Shown piece after piece: positions 35,950-48,353 of a stretch of DNA of 64,000 nucleotides (within the stretch, counting starts at the first letter, position 1; each line of letters starts with the position of its first letter). The translations under genes were made by a program, and so were the position numbers. The stretch covers positions 13,150,726-13,214,725 of the forward strand of contig OU744731.1 in NCBI GenBank assembly GCA_916613615.1, given 5' to 3'. Source of the stretch: Steromphala cineraria. Lineage: Eukaryota; Mollusca; Gastropoda; Trochida; Trochidae. The notes beneath the pieces are model-generated. The model had not been told where the DNA came from. It ran no database searches and worked only from the letters and a program-made list of their open reading frames with translations.

Positions 35950-37140
35950 ATAATTGCTTTGTTTTTTCCCCCAGGTGAAGTTTGTTTTCGATTGCTTTAG
36001 TTTTTTTCCAAGGTATAATGTGTTAACATCATTACATGGTGCTTATAATTATCATTGTCATCCTTATGATAGTCTTTAGGATGTTTATTATTATTCTCAC
36101 CATCATTGTTTTTGTGTCTATCAATAGAATAAGTATTACCATTGCCATCATTATCAATAATCATTGGAGGAGTTTGCTGTTTTATGCCCTAGGAACAACA
36201 TTGTTTATTTTCCAAATGTGTATAAAAAAATAATTGTCATTGAATCATATTACATACTCGAATTTAGTTTGTCAGTTGAATGGATCAGACAAATTAAGTT
36301 GTGCACAAAATATTTTTAGGTGAAAAGGAATAGATTGAAGCATTTGTTTCTTTCTTGACTGATGAAATATATTTTATTAGAGTATAGCTTTTATTGAAAA
36401 GTTAAATGAATTATAAAGTCAGGTTATTAAGTAAAATATACTTTCTCACTTTGTTAAGGTTATTGTATAAGGTGGCCTTGGAAAAGAAATTGTACATATG
36501 TTCAAAACTGGGCAATGCATGTTGATTTGGTAGTTTCCAATACTGTTGCCAAAATGATATTCTGATAAATGTTTCAAGAATCAGGCCAAGTGTGTAAACT
36601 TTCATTGATCTTATTCTCATCCTTCAAATGTTCATGTCTACAATGAAATGCCACTGATGTAATGAAAGATGTTGTGGATCATTAAAGGGTTGTTCTATTT
36701 TGAAGAATAGGCATAGAAATTTAAGCTTCAATGAAGTGTACAGACACCTTTGGCACAGGGGTTGTTAATGGTAGATAAATCTGGTTCATGAACTAAAAGG
36801 GACAATCATATTTTGGGGTATTTTTTATGGAAACAAAATTCAAGAGTTATTCCTTGTTTATTCAATATATGATTATTACAGGATTATATCATACTTATTG
36901 TCATAATTGTTTGTGATCGTAACATTTTGACAATTTGACAAAGAATAGAATGTATAAATTTGCATAAAAAATATCCGTTAGGACTGTCCCTATAATTCCA
37001 AACCTGTTGATATATAGAGGATGTTATATTTAAGTCAATGACATGCAATGTTTATGATACAAGTGTTTAGATATTACTATTTGTGAGCAAATTTTAAACC
37101 AAAGAAAACCATAAAAGTTATCATCTAAGCATAGGTCAAC
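35950..37140. other. Intergenic DNA, no gene recognised
   Basis: AT-rich sequence; nothing beyond short chance open frames was noticed. Confidence 0.5.
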
Positions 37141-37142
37141 AG

Positions 37143-37267
37143 ATTTGGAAACAATATATCAAGAGCAAGCTGTGCCATCAGCTAGCACAGTTGATGATGT
37201 GATAAACAAATTATATTTTGACCCAGTGCATTACATGAAAAATATGTACGCTGATATCACTACCCTG
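37143..37267 (+). CDS. Candidate internal coding exon (125 nt)
   Basis: An acceptor (GGTCAACAG, AG at 37141-37142, weak pyrimidine tract) and a donor (CTG|GTAGGT at 37268) bound a segment whose open frame covers two split-codon bases plus 41 codons. The peptide contains ETIYQEQAVPSASTVDDVIN and FDPVHYMKNMYADITTL. It is balanced in composition, not repetitive, and looks like part of a folded or coiled protein. The frame ends exactly at a codon boundary at the donor. I do not recognise the family. Upstream and downstream exons were not located. The coding appearance is the best of any non-transposon frame here. Confidence 0.4.
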
Positions 37268-37339
37268 GTAGGTATTAATGTATTAACCTACCTGTTGGGC
37301 TACAATGTCAAGTATTTTGCAAATATTATGATTTAATTG

Positions 37340-40300
37340 TTATAATTATGATTGAAAAATTACATCAAATGGAAAGACCAAACACATGTACTTAAACAAT
37401 CCCATGAGGTGCATTGCAGATTAGTAGTCTTTAGGTCATACTCTAAGATAAGAATGTAGACCAAAGCATGCAACTACAGCTGTGTATCTTAAGTTTGTTC
37501 AGTTACCTGCGTTTCTGTGCAAATATCATGTAATTTTGATCGTCTTTGAGGCATCCTAGCATTGCGAAAACAAAACGGATAAAGTTGAAATTCGAGTAAA
37601 TATGTTAACATATTAATATGTCCTACCTTAAAGTTACAGTAACTAATTTGGCAGGGCATTGAAATGACCAGGGGTCCAAATTTCGAAAACTCTATTTTGT
37701 ATTTTTCTCTACAAAATCCTTCATTAGTGATCAATCGCTTAGATCTAAGTCATATTTGTTCCTTTGCATTAATGCAATCTAATTGTATTGATTGATTTCT
37801 TTCAAAGTTTATATAGAATATTAAAATCGAAATTTAAGAAAATCTGAATTTCACAAATATGACCCACACTGTCTATTTAATCATGCCAAATATCTAAATT
37901 CGGTACAGGTGACAAGACGATCCCGAAATATGGTTTGGAAATGATTATTTTACTAATAGATAATTGGTTGTCGTTTGTAGGTGCTCCTGGAGTTATTTTA
38001 TCGACTTCAAAATGAAACCCAATTTACATGATATTTGCACTTAGATACGCAAGCAATTGAACAAACTTAAGGTAAGCCAGCTTACATTTTGTTTGTGAAT
38101 GTTTAAATTTGAATCAAAACCATATTATCAATCTTCTACAAGTTAAATATGTACTTTTCTTCTTTTACATGACACTATTACATTGTTTTTTCATAAATAT
38201 TCTTAGAAATAAAGTACATTTCCAATTTGCAATTCTGCAGTCTGTATTTTGCAGATCATCCATAACTATGCATCACATTTCCATGCACATTTTCACACAA
38301 AACTATTAAATGAAAAGCTTTTTCTCGTTCATTTTGTATAGACAGACAGGGGAATATCATGTTTTGTTTTTCATCAATCATTTTCACACATCTTTAACAT
38401 GCATATAAGTACATAAAATCATGGATACATGCATTTGCAATGTTCTATTATCATTCTGAGCACTTTCTGATGCTTTCGAAAATATTTCTTGTACATTTTT
38501 CAAAAAAGAGAGGTTACACTGACATTTTGTTTGATCCAATTAAAGTTTGTAGAAACTTCTCAAAAATTCATAAGAAAACTGAAACGCTCAATCTGATAAA
38601 ATAATTTAAAGGCATTTAAAGGCGCAATCAATTGGCTTTCATTCAACATCTTGAAATATAAGTTATTTTAGAATTGCATGCCAGAAAACAAATGTGCTGG
38701 TAATTATGCTAATTCAATAACTAAATTAAGAAATAACTACTTGATTGATAGAAGAAGAGCATATTTACAAATGATGCTTTATAAAAGTGATCAGTTACTA
38801 CAACATTTTGTCGTAGTAATGCATTCCACGATCGTAGCTTCGATGATTGGAACATTTCATGATGTTTTTCTTTTTTGAGCGAGACACTTTATTCTTCGTC
38901 AAATTGTTAAATCTTGAACAACTGAAATGTTAACCTCACAAACGTTTTTAATTTAAGTGTGAAATTATCATGTAAAAACCAAATATTTTTGTTAAGGAAA
39001 GTCCTCCTGAATTTCGTTTCCACAAAAAATACCCCGCTCAAATGGTCCCTTTAAGACGTAAAATATATTTACTGATCACATGCATCCTCATGCTAAAGCA
39101 GGAAAGCAGTAATAATTAATTTTGAGAAAATGGTTCACAGAGGAAACTTGCCACAAGCTTCTGAAACTGAAATTAGGTCCGAACATCCAACAAAAAAGTT
39201 TTTTTTAGATCATTGTGATGAATCAAATTTGTATCAAAATAGAGCTCATTAGGCCTGTAAGATCCGATGGGCTTACTGCATGGCATATGGGTCCAGCATC
39301 CGTCCAAAAACTTGCATTTTCAACTTCTCCTCCAGAAGCAAAAGGCATAGAATGCTGAAAAGTTGTGTAGAGACTTCCAAAGTGGGGATTCTTCATTGTA
39401 CATTTGATTAACCTTTGGCCCCTTCTTAAGGAAACCACATTGGCAAAATTGAATATGAAGGCTGATAAACTATACAGAGCCAATGGCTAAATTTTTTGTG
39501 TGCCACAGTGAGTTTCATCAGATTGGCCTCATCGAGGACATGTCACATATAAGCACAGATGGAACCTAAAATAGAAAGGAAGCAGCAGGAAAATCCATTT
39601 CTCAGGCTTGTCAAAGCAAGAAAATGTTGTCAAATTGTAGGATTTTTATAGCTAAAGCAAGCACCAATTTTTATCCATTTTGATGAAGGAGGACCATGTT
39701 CAGAGACAAGTACATACAAAATTGTACCTTTCAAGCAGGATAGAAACTGATTTATGAGCATCACAGTTCTTTTGCTTAATTATCCATTTCCATCTATTTA
39801 TCTGTTATTCATAAATTAGTTGATAATTCGATCTTCATTGTTTCGAGGTCCAATCATTGCCTATCGGTTTCACATTATTAATTTACAGAGCTACAATGTT
39901 CTTGAAGGCTCTCCTTGCAAGACAAAAATGAACATTGATGCAGCTTGTGTTTAGCTCCTGTTTATCTATCTTAACCCCTATCGCTTTTTATTTATCCATT
40001 TACAAGATGATTATCTAAAAACCACCATCTACTCTTTCCTACGAGGGGCTCTGCAACCTTGTCTGCAGAAGAGAACTGTTCTACACGCAGTTAAGGTTTT
40101 GGTGCAATGCTACACTTAATTTCAGCGTAGTTCCACCCATGGATCGTTAGTTCCAGCCAATGCTTGCAGGTTTCACATGTATGCATAGCCACAATAACAT
40201 TGCAGGTTTTCTCCCTGCAGTAGTACCAGAAGCTGTAATTTAATAAATTTTCTTGAATGTGGCATTAACCTCCAAATCACCTCATCTCACCTAAACTCTC

Positions 40301-40465
40301 TCTGAAGACATGACTCAACCAACCCTATTGTATCAGGCAAACCTTCAGATTGAATGGATTTATGACTATAAACTGGTCCTGATTTGCTGAGAACTTGCAC
40401 AATAGAAGGCCTCACCAAGTGTTCTAGAGCTGAGTGGTTTGAAGCTGTTAGATGATGAGGACCAG
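37340..40465. other. Intergenic DNA with one weak minus-strand frame
   Basis: No array or TIR pair noticed. A minus-strand open frame at 39223-39483 (86 codons) contains FGSLYTTFQHSMPFASGG. Its DNA loosely resembles repeat family B around the CTATGC..TTTTC.TTCTGG block, so it may be a very decayed fourth copy and not a gene. Confidence 0.45.
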
Positions 40466-40470
40466 TCTTC

Positions 40471-40932
40471 AGGGAAATCAGTGTCAGTGGAATCTTGACA
40501 GCGTCTGTCTCCTTTTTGTGAGATGTATATTTTACCATTCATAGAATATTCTGTGATATACATGAAATCAGTGTCAGTAGAATCTTGTCAGTTTCTGTAT
40601 TCTTTGTGTGAGATGTATATTTTACCATTCATAGAATATTCTGTGATATACATGAAATCAGTGTCAGTAGAATCTTGTCAGTTTCTGTATTCTTTGTGTG
40701 AGATGTATATTTTACCATTCATAGAATATTCTGTGATATACATGAAATCAGTGTCAGTGGAATCTTGACAGTTTCTGTCTCCTTTTTGTGAGATGTATAT
40801 TTTACCATTCATAGAATATTCTGTGATATACATGAAATCAGTGTCAGTAGAATCTTGTCAGTTTCTGTATTCTTTGTGTGAGATGTATATTTTACCATTT
40901 ACACAATATTCTGTGATATACCTGAAATTAGT
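40471..40932 (+). repeat. 90-bp tandem repeat, five units
   Basis: Units start at 40471, 40561, 40651, 40741 and 40831, exactly 90 bp apart, with a partial sixth. Units 1 and 4 share one variant (GTGGAATCTTGACAG ... CTCCTTTTTGTG). Units 2, 3 and 5 share another (GTAGAATCTTGTCAG ... ATTCTTTGTGTG). The order A-B-B-A-B implies duplication of a 270-bp block. Because 90 is a multiple of three, a 30-residue peptide repeat is open across B units but broken in A units, so I do not call a gene. Confidence 0.93.
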
Positions 40933-41379
40933 ATTAGCTAGTTGGCCACAGACCACAATTATTTTACATCATCATCATTGTCTTTCTAATCCCTATATTT
41001 CGTTGGGCGTTCAGTTTTTGCACATTGCACTTACCTGCCAGACCACTTTTTAGTCCAAAAAATTAGCACACCTCTTTTGACATCAAAGGTCAGTAGAGAG
41101 TGTAAACACATATGACCCCTTCGTCAAGGCCGTTCAGTCTTACCAGACCTTTAACTTTGGGTCCCTTTGCCTGCTCACACCAACACCTTAACAGTAATTC
41201 CAAGACCAAGAAATTTACACACACACCCTAGAGAGTCATGCACACCATTCATTTGCACCATCAAATGTCACACATAAGTGTTTACAAGTATATTTAAAAA
41301 ATTATCCACTAGGGACTACTTTGTCTCTGAATTGCTTCCGGGTTGTGGTAAAAGTTAGTCAATGTAATTGTGGGCTATT

Positions 41380-41665
41380 TCCTGTTGAATCTTGTCAGAA
41401 GTGTCTACTGTATGTTAAATGTATATCTACCTTTCACTGAATATTCAGCAATAATGTTGGTGGAATTGTGTTAGTCTATCCACTGTGTGTCAGATATATA
41501 TTAAACCATTCATAGAATATTCTACAATTTCATGAATTAGAAGTATATTTTATATCATTGCCAGAATATCCTGCTCTATTCATAAAATCAGTGTCAGTGG
41601 AATTTTGTCAGTTTCTGTCTGTAATTATAATGGTTCTATATATTTTACCATTCACAGAGATATAG
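41380..41665 (+). repeat. Decayed relatives of the 90-bp repeat
   Basis: Fragments such as GTCAGTGGAATTTTGTCAGT, TTTCTGTCTGTAATTATAAT and ACCATTCATAGAATATTCT recur about 450-700 bp downstream of the 90-bp array with substitutions and indels. They appear to be an older part of the same array, separated by unrelated DNA at 40940-41380. Confidence 0.7.
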
Positions 41666-41754
41666 GCAAATTTATGCTTAATACCAAAGTAAGGCTTTAT
41701 CAAACGTCTCCATAGTGAAAATTATTATGAAGATGATGATCAATAGAAACCGTA

Positions 41755-42088
41755 TACCGTATATGACCGGGTATAAACCGACCCCGCATATAAACCGACC
41801 CCCTTTCTCAACCCCCCAAATTCCAGTCAAAACCGAGTATCTCATGTATAGACCGACCCCCCTCTTCGCAGATCTATTTTGCTGACAGTAAGTCGATATA
41901 TGATGCCCGTTGCATTGAAACTAAAAGCTCATGAAACATCAAATGATACGTTAATTTTAAGACGTATATTATTTTAAAAAACTATAAAAGAAATTATAAG
42001 TGTTCACTTACGGTGTTTGTTGTTTGTTTTAATCATATAACATATTATTCTCGGCAAATTCTCGGCTTATACCCGGTCATATACGGTA
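41755..42088. mobile_element. 330-bp MITE, short derivative of the element at 51.4 kb
   Basis: The element at 41757-42086 starts CCGTATATGACCGGGTATAA and ends TTATACCCGGTCATATACGG, a perfect 20-bp terminal inverted repeat, flanked by TA on both sides. Subterminal C/G runs (ACCGACCCC, CCCCCCAAATTCC) follow. The first 270 bases are the reverse complement of the right end of the 51372-52584 element, so it is an internally deleted relative. TA duplication fits Tc1/mariner-type integration. Non-autonomous. Confidence 0.9.
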
Positions 42089-42363
42089 TTTCCAATGTTA
42101 GCGGCTTCAAGAATGAACCTCCAATAGTTTGAGATTGACGTCTCCAAGTTAGTAGCATGTCAGTCAACTTGGTTATAGAATTCTTTGCACTGCATCAAAT
42201 GTTCATAGCTGAACATTGAAGCTTAATTGATATGCTTTTTGGTATCAAATGGTTATGGTACGTTGTAATGGTTAAATTATTGCATTATTTTTTACAAAAT
42301 TGTTATTGATTTGAACATGTTTAATGTTTTCAAAACTTTTACAGTTCTTGATCACCTTACTTA

Positions 42364-42508
42364 TACAGTAGAACTCGGATATGACAAACTCCAAGGGACC
42401 AAAGAATTTAGTTCGCTATATCCGTTGTTCGCTATATGCATATAATTTTAATGATATTATATAGGGACGGGACTTGAAAACTTGTTCATTATATCCGATT
42501 CTACTGTA
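42364..42508. mobile_element. 141-bp MITE, pogo/Tigger-like termini
   Basis: The element at 42366-42506 begins CAGTAGAACTCGGATAT and ends ATATCCGATTCTACTG, flanked by TA. The interior contains TTCGCTATATCCG blocks like the 32464-32569 element, so both belong to one family. It has no coding capacity. Confidence 0.85.
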
Positions 42509-42509
42509 T

Positions 42510-43535
42510 ATCTTTTTTTGTATTTTTAAATGTCATTAATTTTGTCCTGCAATGTCATGATACACTACCAAGTCTGTGCCAGCATTTTATTTTGCCAGCA
42601 TAAGCTCATTGATGATTATTTGATCAAATTAAAAACTGTTTGTTTCTTAGTCATTCATAATAGTCAGTTGGTATATTCATTAAAGACATAATTTAAATGA
42701 TTACAAATTTGACAAACTATTAACCCTTCAGCGTACATTGGTAAAAATATCTTGACCATCAAGTGCAGCTTATCAATACCGTATTCAACCTAAAAAATTT
42801 ACATTGTCAGGTGCTTATTACAGTGGTGGGAATGACGACCAATGCATAAAGACTACTCTTGTGGAACTGTGTTTAGGTTGTCTTTGATAATTGATACAGG
42901 CGTTCAAAACATACTTACAAATTATTGAGTAGAAAATAACACATATTGCTGCTTAATGCATGTTGGAGTTTGTTCTTTTAGTACCACTGGTACATTGGCG
43001 GTTATAAGACCTAATTACAAACCCTTAGGGGGGCGCTTATTGAAGCAGGGTGCTTATTAGGTTGAATACAATAAAGGTTTTGCAGATAGGACAAACTTAT
43101 CAGATAGTTGAATAAATGTACGTATCCAGTCTGTCTGCAAAAGGTAGTTGATGATTCTCAAAGGTCAGCATGATCGTTGTCATGATCTATTTTTGCGGAA
43201 AACAGACCTGTTATCTCTCACATGAGTACACAGACATTAGCTATTGGTTCAGAGTCGATAACATTCCTAATGTGTCTGCGTCCATAGAACTGTCATTGAA
43301 GTATAGTGCAGTGATGGGATAATTTGCCAACACTTTGATCTTGGCATCGCTTTGAATTTGTGAAAAGTTTAATAATGTTTACCCTTATACACTTAAAGTT
43401 AGCCTCTAAGACCATATATGAAAGATAATCAATTGTATCAAAAGTTATATTTCTAAACTCCAGTACTAACTTACATGGTTATCCTTCATCATTGTAATTC
43501 ATTGTTAGTTCATGTTTTCATAGAGATAATCTGAA
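42510..43535. other. Intergenic DNA, no gene recognised
   Basis: No open frame with support. The stretch around 42990-43070 holds GGGGGGCGCTTATT and AGGTTGAATAC. It may relate to the TTAATACCGTATTCAACCT-like sequence near 42776-42790, a possible small inverted repeat pair of about 290 bp. Confidence 0.4.
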
Positions 43536-43545
43536 ATAAGTGGAT

Positions 43546-43649
43546 ATGAAGGTAAGGCAGAGGAATATATGGATGACAACTTCTTTGTTCATTGAATATA
43601 CAATGATCAAAGAAGTTGTCATCCATATATTACTCTGCATTATTGTCAT
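43546..43649 (+). ncRNA. Long near-perfect hairpin, pre-miRNA-like or foldback element
   Basis: A 24-bp perfect stem (43564-43587 with 43608-43631) is extended inward by six further pairs after one T.T mismatch, leaving a 6-nt loop (43595-43600). It extends outward by GCAGAG/CTCTGC and then, with mismatches and wobbles, to 43546/43649. A 15-bp direct repeat, AAGTGGATATGAAGG, occurs at 43538-43552 and 43676-43690. Length and loop size fit a microRNA precursor, but such long perfect pairing is also typical of a MITE or foldback insertion. Transcription is unknown. Confidence 0.5.
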
Positions 43650-44116
43650 TCTAACTTCTAAAATGCCTCTCAAAGAAGTGGATATGAAGGGTTTGACGTT
43701 TTCCAGCTTCTATACATAAAATGATTACGTTTTATTTAATGGGACTTGCTTTGTAATTAAAACCTTTGATGCCTTTTGTCAAGTTGGTTTATCTCAAAAG
43801 ATTTCTGTTTTATCTTGGGCATATGTAATTGGCAATTTAAAGGGTAAGCTGATGATTAGGTTGGATTGAAAGTTTTGGCAGCAGACATCATAGCTTTTAC
43901 ATCACATCCACATATTTTTTAGTTCCATCTAATTTCTGTAATTCTGAGCCATGGTCTGCACGTTCAATGACTTTTAAATATTTGAATCTGTATCAAGATG
44001 TCCAAATGAAGACATTGGCTTTTTGTTACCTCATTTGAGATCTTTCGGATTATGGATGGGAACAGCGTATTTCAAATTGCTGTCATGTTTGTGATACCTC
44101 TCTGAGGGGTGGCTCC

Positions 44117-44418
44117 TTTAGTTTTATCATGCTCGTTTGGTTATTTTGTTTTAACCTATTTGCTGTTTATTCATTAAAATAATTTGTTATTATACAATTA
44201 ATTACGGATTGTGATGTTATTTTCATCCAGGATGGTCGAATAGTTTGACCGTATAGTGTGCCTATAGTTTCATCATGTACGTTTGGTTATTTTGTTATAA
44301 CCTATTTGTTGTTTATTCCTTAAAACAAAAAGTAAAAGATAATAAAATTTGGTATATATATTTGACAAGACATTATGTTAATTAAGATTGTGATTTTATT
44401 TTCGTCCTGGATGATCAA
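44117..44418 (+). repeat. Local direct duplication, about 150 bp
   Basis: TTTGGTTATTTTGTTTTAAC ... GTTTATTC ... ATTAATTACGGATTGTGATG ... TTTCATCCAGGATGGTC (44117-44240) recurs with changes at 44266-44418. The second copy has an extra AT-rich insertion in the middle. Confidence 0.75.
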
Positions 44419-44761
44419 CTTGTAGAAGTAGGTACCATATATGGACAATCCATTATCATTTGAAACGTTTGTCTACAAACTTTGAGATAATCGGTGTACA
44501 ATAACAAATTATCCAATGAGCCAGTTGCTTTATAGCTTTTTAAAAGGTTTCTCCAATAGTTAAATTGATTGTCATAAAGAAGTACAATGATTCTTAAGAA
44601 AGAAATGGATCCAGACCACATGTTCAAAACCACATGTCTATGAAAACATTGAGCATGTGGATCTTCAAACAGCGAACAATTAACTACTGAGTCTCAATGT
44701 CTACAAAGGTAATGTTCATGCACAGTTTACAAAATGAGTTGAATGGAGTTAGATAAAGAAT

Positions 44762-45308
44762 CAAAATGATGCAAGGTTACTGAGTAATTCAATTATTTTG
44801 GATGGAACCAAACTGACAAAATCACAGATAGAGATGCCATCGTTCCTGGTAATGTTGATGAAAGAAACTCACCAATTTTGGAAAAAGTCTACAAACTCAT
44901 TAATGTCTTCTCACTGGAAAGAACAAGCTCGGTGCATCTAGTGCAGTCCAATATAAACTGAAGGATGTCTTTCACTTGCACCCTCATCAGACTTATGTAT
45001 GTAAAACAGTTTTTTTCTGTCGGAATTCAATGAGAGATCCAGTTTGATGTTTTTCAAAGTTTACGAAATTATAATGGACATTTTGTTGACGTCTTTTCAA
45101 GTCTCTGCACTTAAAAAGTTTGATGAATCACCTTTTGATGATTTGATTTGACACTTGACTTTTATTGTCAAAAACGTTTGAAATATATGATATGTCGTTC
45201 AAATGTGAACTGAAAGAGCAAATTCTAATAACAAAATATTTCCTTTTCTTCAAATATTAAACAAATGTATTGCACTGAGTTCCCTCTGAAAATCAATTTC
45301 TATTTTGA
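44762..45308 (-). repeat. Dispersed repeat, copy 2 (inverted relative to 0.8-1.3 kb)
   Basis: The reverse complement matches 778-1290 across almost its full length, with a stretch of lower similarity in the middle. See the entry for copy 1. No terminal repeats or duplication of target sequence were found. Confidence 0.75.
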
Positions 45309-45309
45309 A

Positions 45310-46910
45310 TGAATGTTCTTCAATAATATCCTACTCAAATTAAATGGGCTTTAATCAATGAGATAATTTATAAAACACCAATAGATGAAATGGATACAAA
45401 AAAAAATCAAATAATCTAAAATATTGTTTTATTTGGAATTTTAATGAAAACAAAACTTTTATTTTAAAGATTTAAAAGTTGATCCTTATCAATTTACCTT
45501 TGAATTTGAATAATGCTTTAAAGTAAATAATCTTCCATTTCCTCTTTCAGTGAAATGTTAAATTTAAATAGCTAAGATGATTTCTGTTTCAACAAATGCT
45601 CTGCTTTGCAATAACTCAGTTGATTTCTGAAGATTGATTTGCACTGAATAAACTCTTGTTTTCTTAGATGTTAAGCTATATATAGCTAGAGATATCAAGG
45701 TTTAATTTAAACAATACAAAAATTGATGATTGATATTTACTTTGATATATGCATTTGACATTCACTGAATAATTATTTGTATTTTATGCCATTAATTAAC
45801 CTTATGTTACCTAATGTCTTTTAAATTTTGTCTTTAACAATATGCAAATCAATTTAATGGTACCCTAAACATACTCTGGAGACTTAATTAAAATTGAACA
45901 ACATGACAATAAGGTATATTTAAATTGTCAAATATGGAATTCATTGATTTGATATTAATTGATATACCCACTTAGCAAAAGTAAATATGTAAATCTACTT
46001 AGCTAATACTAATACTTTGTTTCATAATGTATCAATAAGATCCATCATTAAACTACTTAGCTTCAATGGTGATTAAAATACAGTATTTGTCACGCATTAC
46101 TGATACTTTGATATTGAAATAAGTTTCATTTTTAGCAGTACTCCTTCAAATGTGATGAAGAAAAAATATATGATGCTTCTTATGAATTACCATGTCTTTC
46201 TAATCAGTCTCAAACATTGTTCTGTAGTTTTAAATTAGAAATCAGAATACAGTCCTTGCAACATCAAGATCATAATCATAACCTGCTTTATAAAAATTGT
46301 CTCAATTCTTGTATGTTCAAAGTGTAATGCTTTGAACATTCAGGTTGAACATTTCTTATAGACTTGTATAAACTCTAAAGTTTATTGCCCATGGAATTCT
46401 TGTTTTGATGCACAATGCACAAATAGACTGGACCTAACTTCATTAAGTGTGGCCTGTTGAGAATAACAGAGTAATCATGATTTTGGAAATAGAAATCCAA
46501 ATTCTGCTTGAAAACGTCACATAAATCTTTGTTGTTATAGAGTATATCATGAATAAAGAAATTGCCGTACATATATATATATTATATATCTCTTCATTAT
46601 CATTCTAACTTCAAAAATGCCTCACAAATTAGCTACTATAAAGACCATGTTCTATTCAGTGAATTGTTAACTTATGAAGGATCCTTTCAAGTCTGCCCTT
46701 CTGTTTCCTTATATGTAATATATCACAATAATTGATAACAATTCTTGGTGAGTTTCTTTACATTTTTCAACCCATTTTGATTATTTTTACTCATTACGCT
46801 TTAGATGGAGACACGCTTAAAAGATACCACCTGTATCTGTGATTCTTTATCTGTGATTCAAATAGGTAATCGTTTTATTTACTAAAGCTAAAAAAGTACA
46901 GTTCTTATTT
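45310..46910. other. Intergenic DNA, no gene recognised
   Basis: AT-rich spacer. A minus-strand frame at 46375-46572 (65 codons, containing HDYSVILNRPHLMKLGPVYL) has coding-like composition but no splice or poly(A) support. Confidence 0.4.
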
Positions 46911-46914
46911 TAGT

Positions 46915-47085
46915 CCCAATCCATTGTCTAAGACTGACACTCCACTATTTGATTGTATTGCACTTCATTGCCTTCATCACTTTGTTAACAAGTTTGGTCT
47001 GTTGAGAATACCAAAGTGGACTCAATTCTGGAACCAGACAACTTACGGTGTTTTGGAGTACTATGCTTTTCATTCTGGTACTAAT
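46915..47085 (+). repeat. Dispersed repeat family B, copy 3
   Basis: Close match to the reverse complement of 2700-2874. It includes CCAATCCATTGTCTAAGACT and TTGCACTTCATTGCCTTCAT. The same frame is open throughout. Divergence between these two copies is low compared with the copy at 19.0 kb. Confidence 0.8.
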
Positions 47086-47109
47086 TGCTAGGAAGGTCGG
47101 AAATAGTAG

Positions 47110-48350
47110 TAGGAGTTGAAATAATGGACATGCTAAAAGATCATGAATTATTCATGAAGACTTCATGAACATTCTTCTTGTGGTCTTCACCTTGATTCCA
47201 TTGTGAATTAGGACATGAAAAAATAACCAAAATGGTCATTGGAAACCTTTGTGTATCGTTTTTGAGGTATCTTGTTTACCTGTAATAACTCCTAAGAATC
47301 CTCAACACTGGGAAGTTTATGTGCACATGTAAGACCTAAAAGTTGGAAGTAGGAAGTTTTTACTTTTAAATTGAATGATAGAAGGTGTATCTATTTCAAA
47401 CAATTTATTGATTGAGGTCTAGATTTCTTGTATATTTGGCAGTGTCATAGCATTGATTTAATTCCACTCACACTTTGATATGCCTAAAAGTTTTCAGTAT
47501 GGATCTCATGAGTATTAAACCCTTGTTTCAGTTTAGAAATTATAAAGATTCCAATACAGTGTCAACCACATGACATGTCAATTGTCATTGGGAGATGTCC
47601 AATTTGTAAAGAAAGAGCATTAGTTATTTTATTTTTACTTCACATGTTGAGAATACCAAGTTAAATCATTCTGGAACTATGCAGACAGTGTAGAATTCCT
47701 TGAATACTAATTAAGTTTCTGGGGTTTCATTTAGAACTTTCTACCCCTATAAGCCTAGAAAGCACCACATGGATTCAGCTGTTTTTCAGTTTGGATACAA
47801 AGTGTGGCCCATGACAGAAGTTGTTTTTTTTCTTCAAGATTTTTTAAAACTGTCTTTTGATTGCCTGATGATGCGAAACCTAATCTAACAATCAGACTCT
47901 AAAATGAAAAATTGATAATTAATCTGAAAAAAAAATGATTAGATATAGATAGTAGAAAAGGTCCAATATGAGAATTGAAAGTTCTAAAGTCGGTCTTGTC
48001 ATAGTCTTTCTTAAACATATATCTTATAGTACAATCTGACTTACAGACTTATTCAGGCCACATCGGCCAAGCAATAAAACAAACAAAACCATTTATATCT
48101 TGGGTAACTATTATTTTTTCCCCTCACATTTTGTCATGCAAATATTTTTGACAGCTTAATTACTTGTACATTAGTTTCTTCACGGTATGTTAATATGGCA
48201 TTCTTATTAAGTTAAAGTGTTTTTATAGTTCTGATTACATTTTTTAAAAGTATAGTTAAGGAACAAATCTTTTAATGATGATCTGATAATAATTTTGAGA
48301 TATTACAGAAGATTCTCTATATTAGACAATGTTCAACAAATCCAAATTGT
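47110..48350. other. Intergenic DNA, no gene recognised
   Basis: No array, TIR pair or supported exon noticed. Confidence 0.5.
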
Positions 48351-48353
48351 GGA

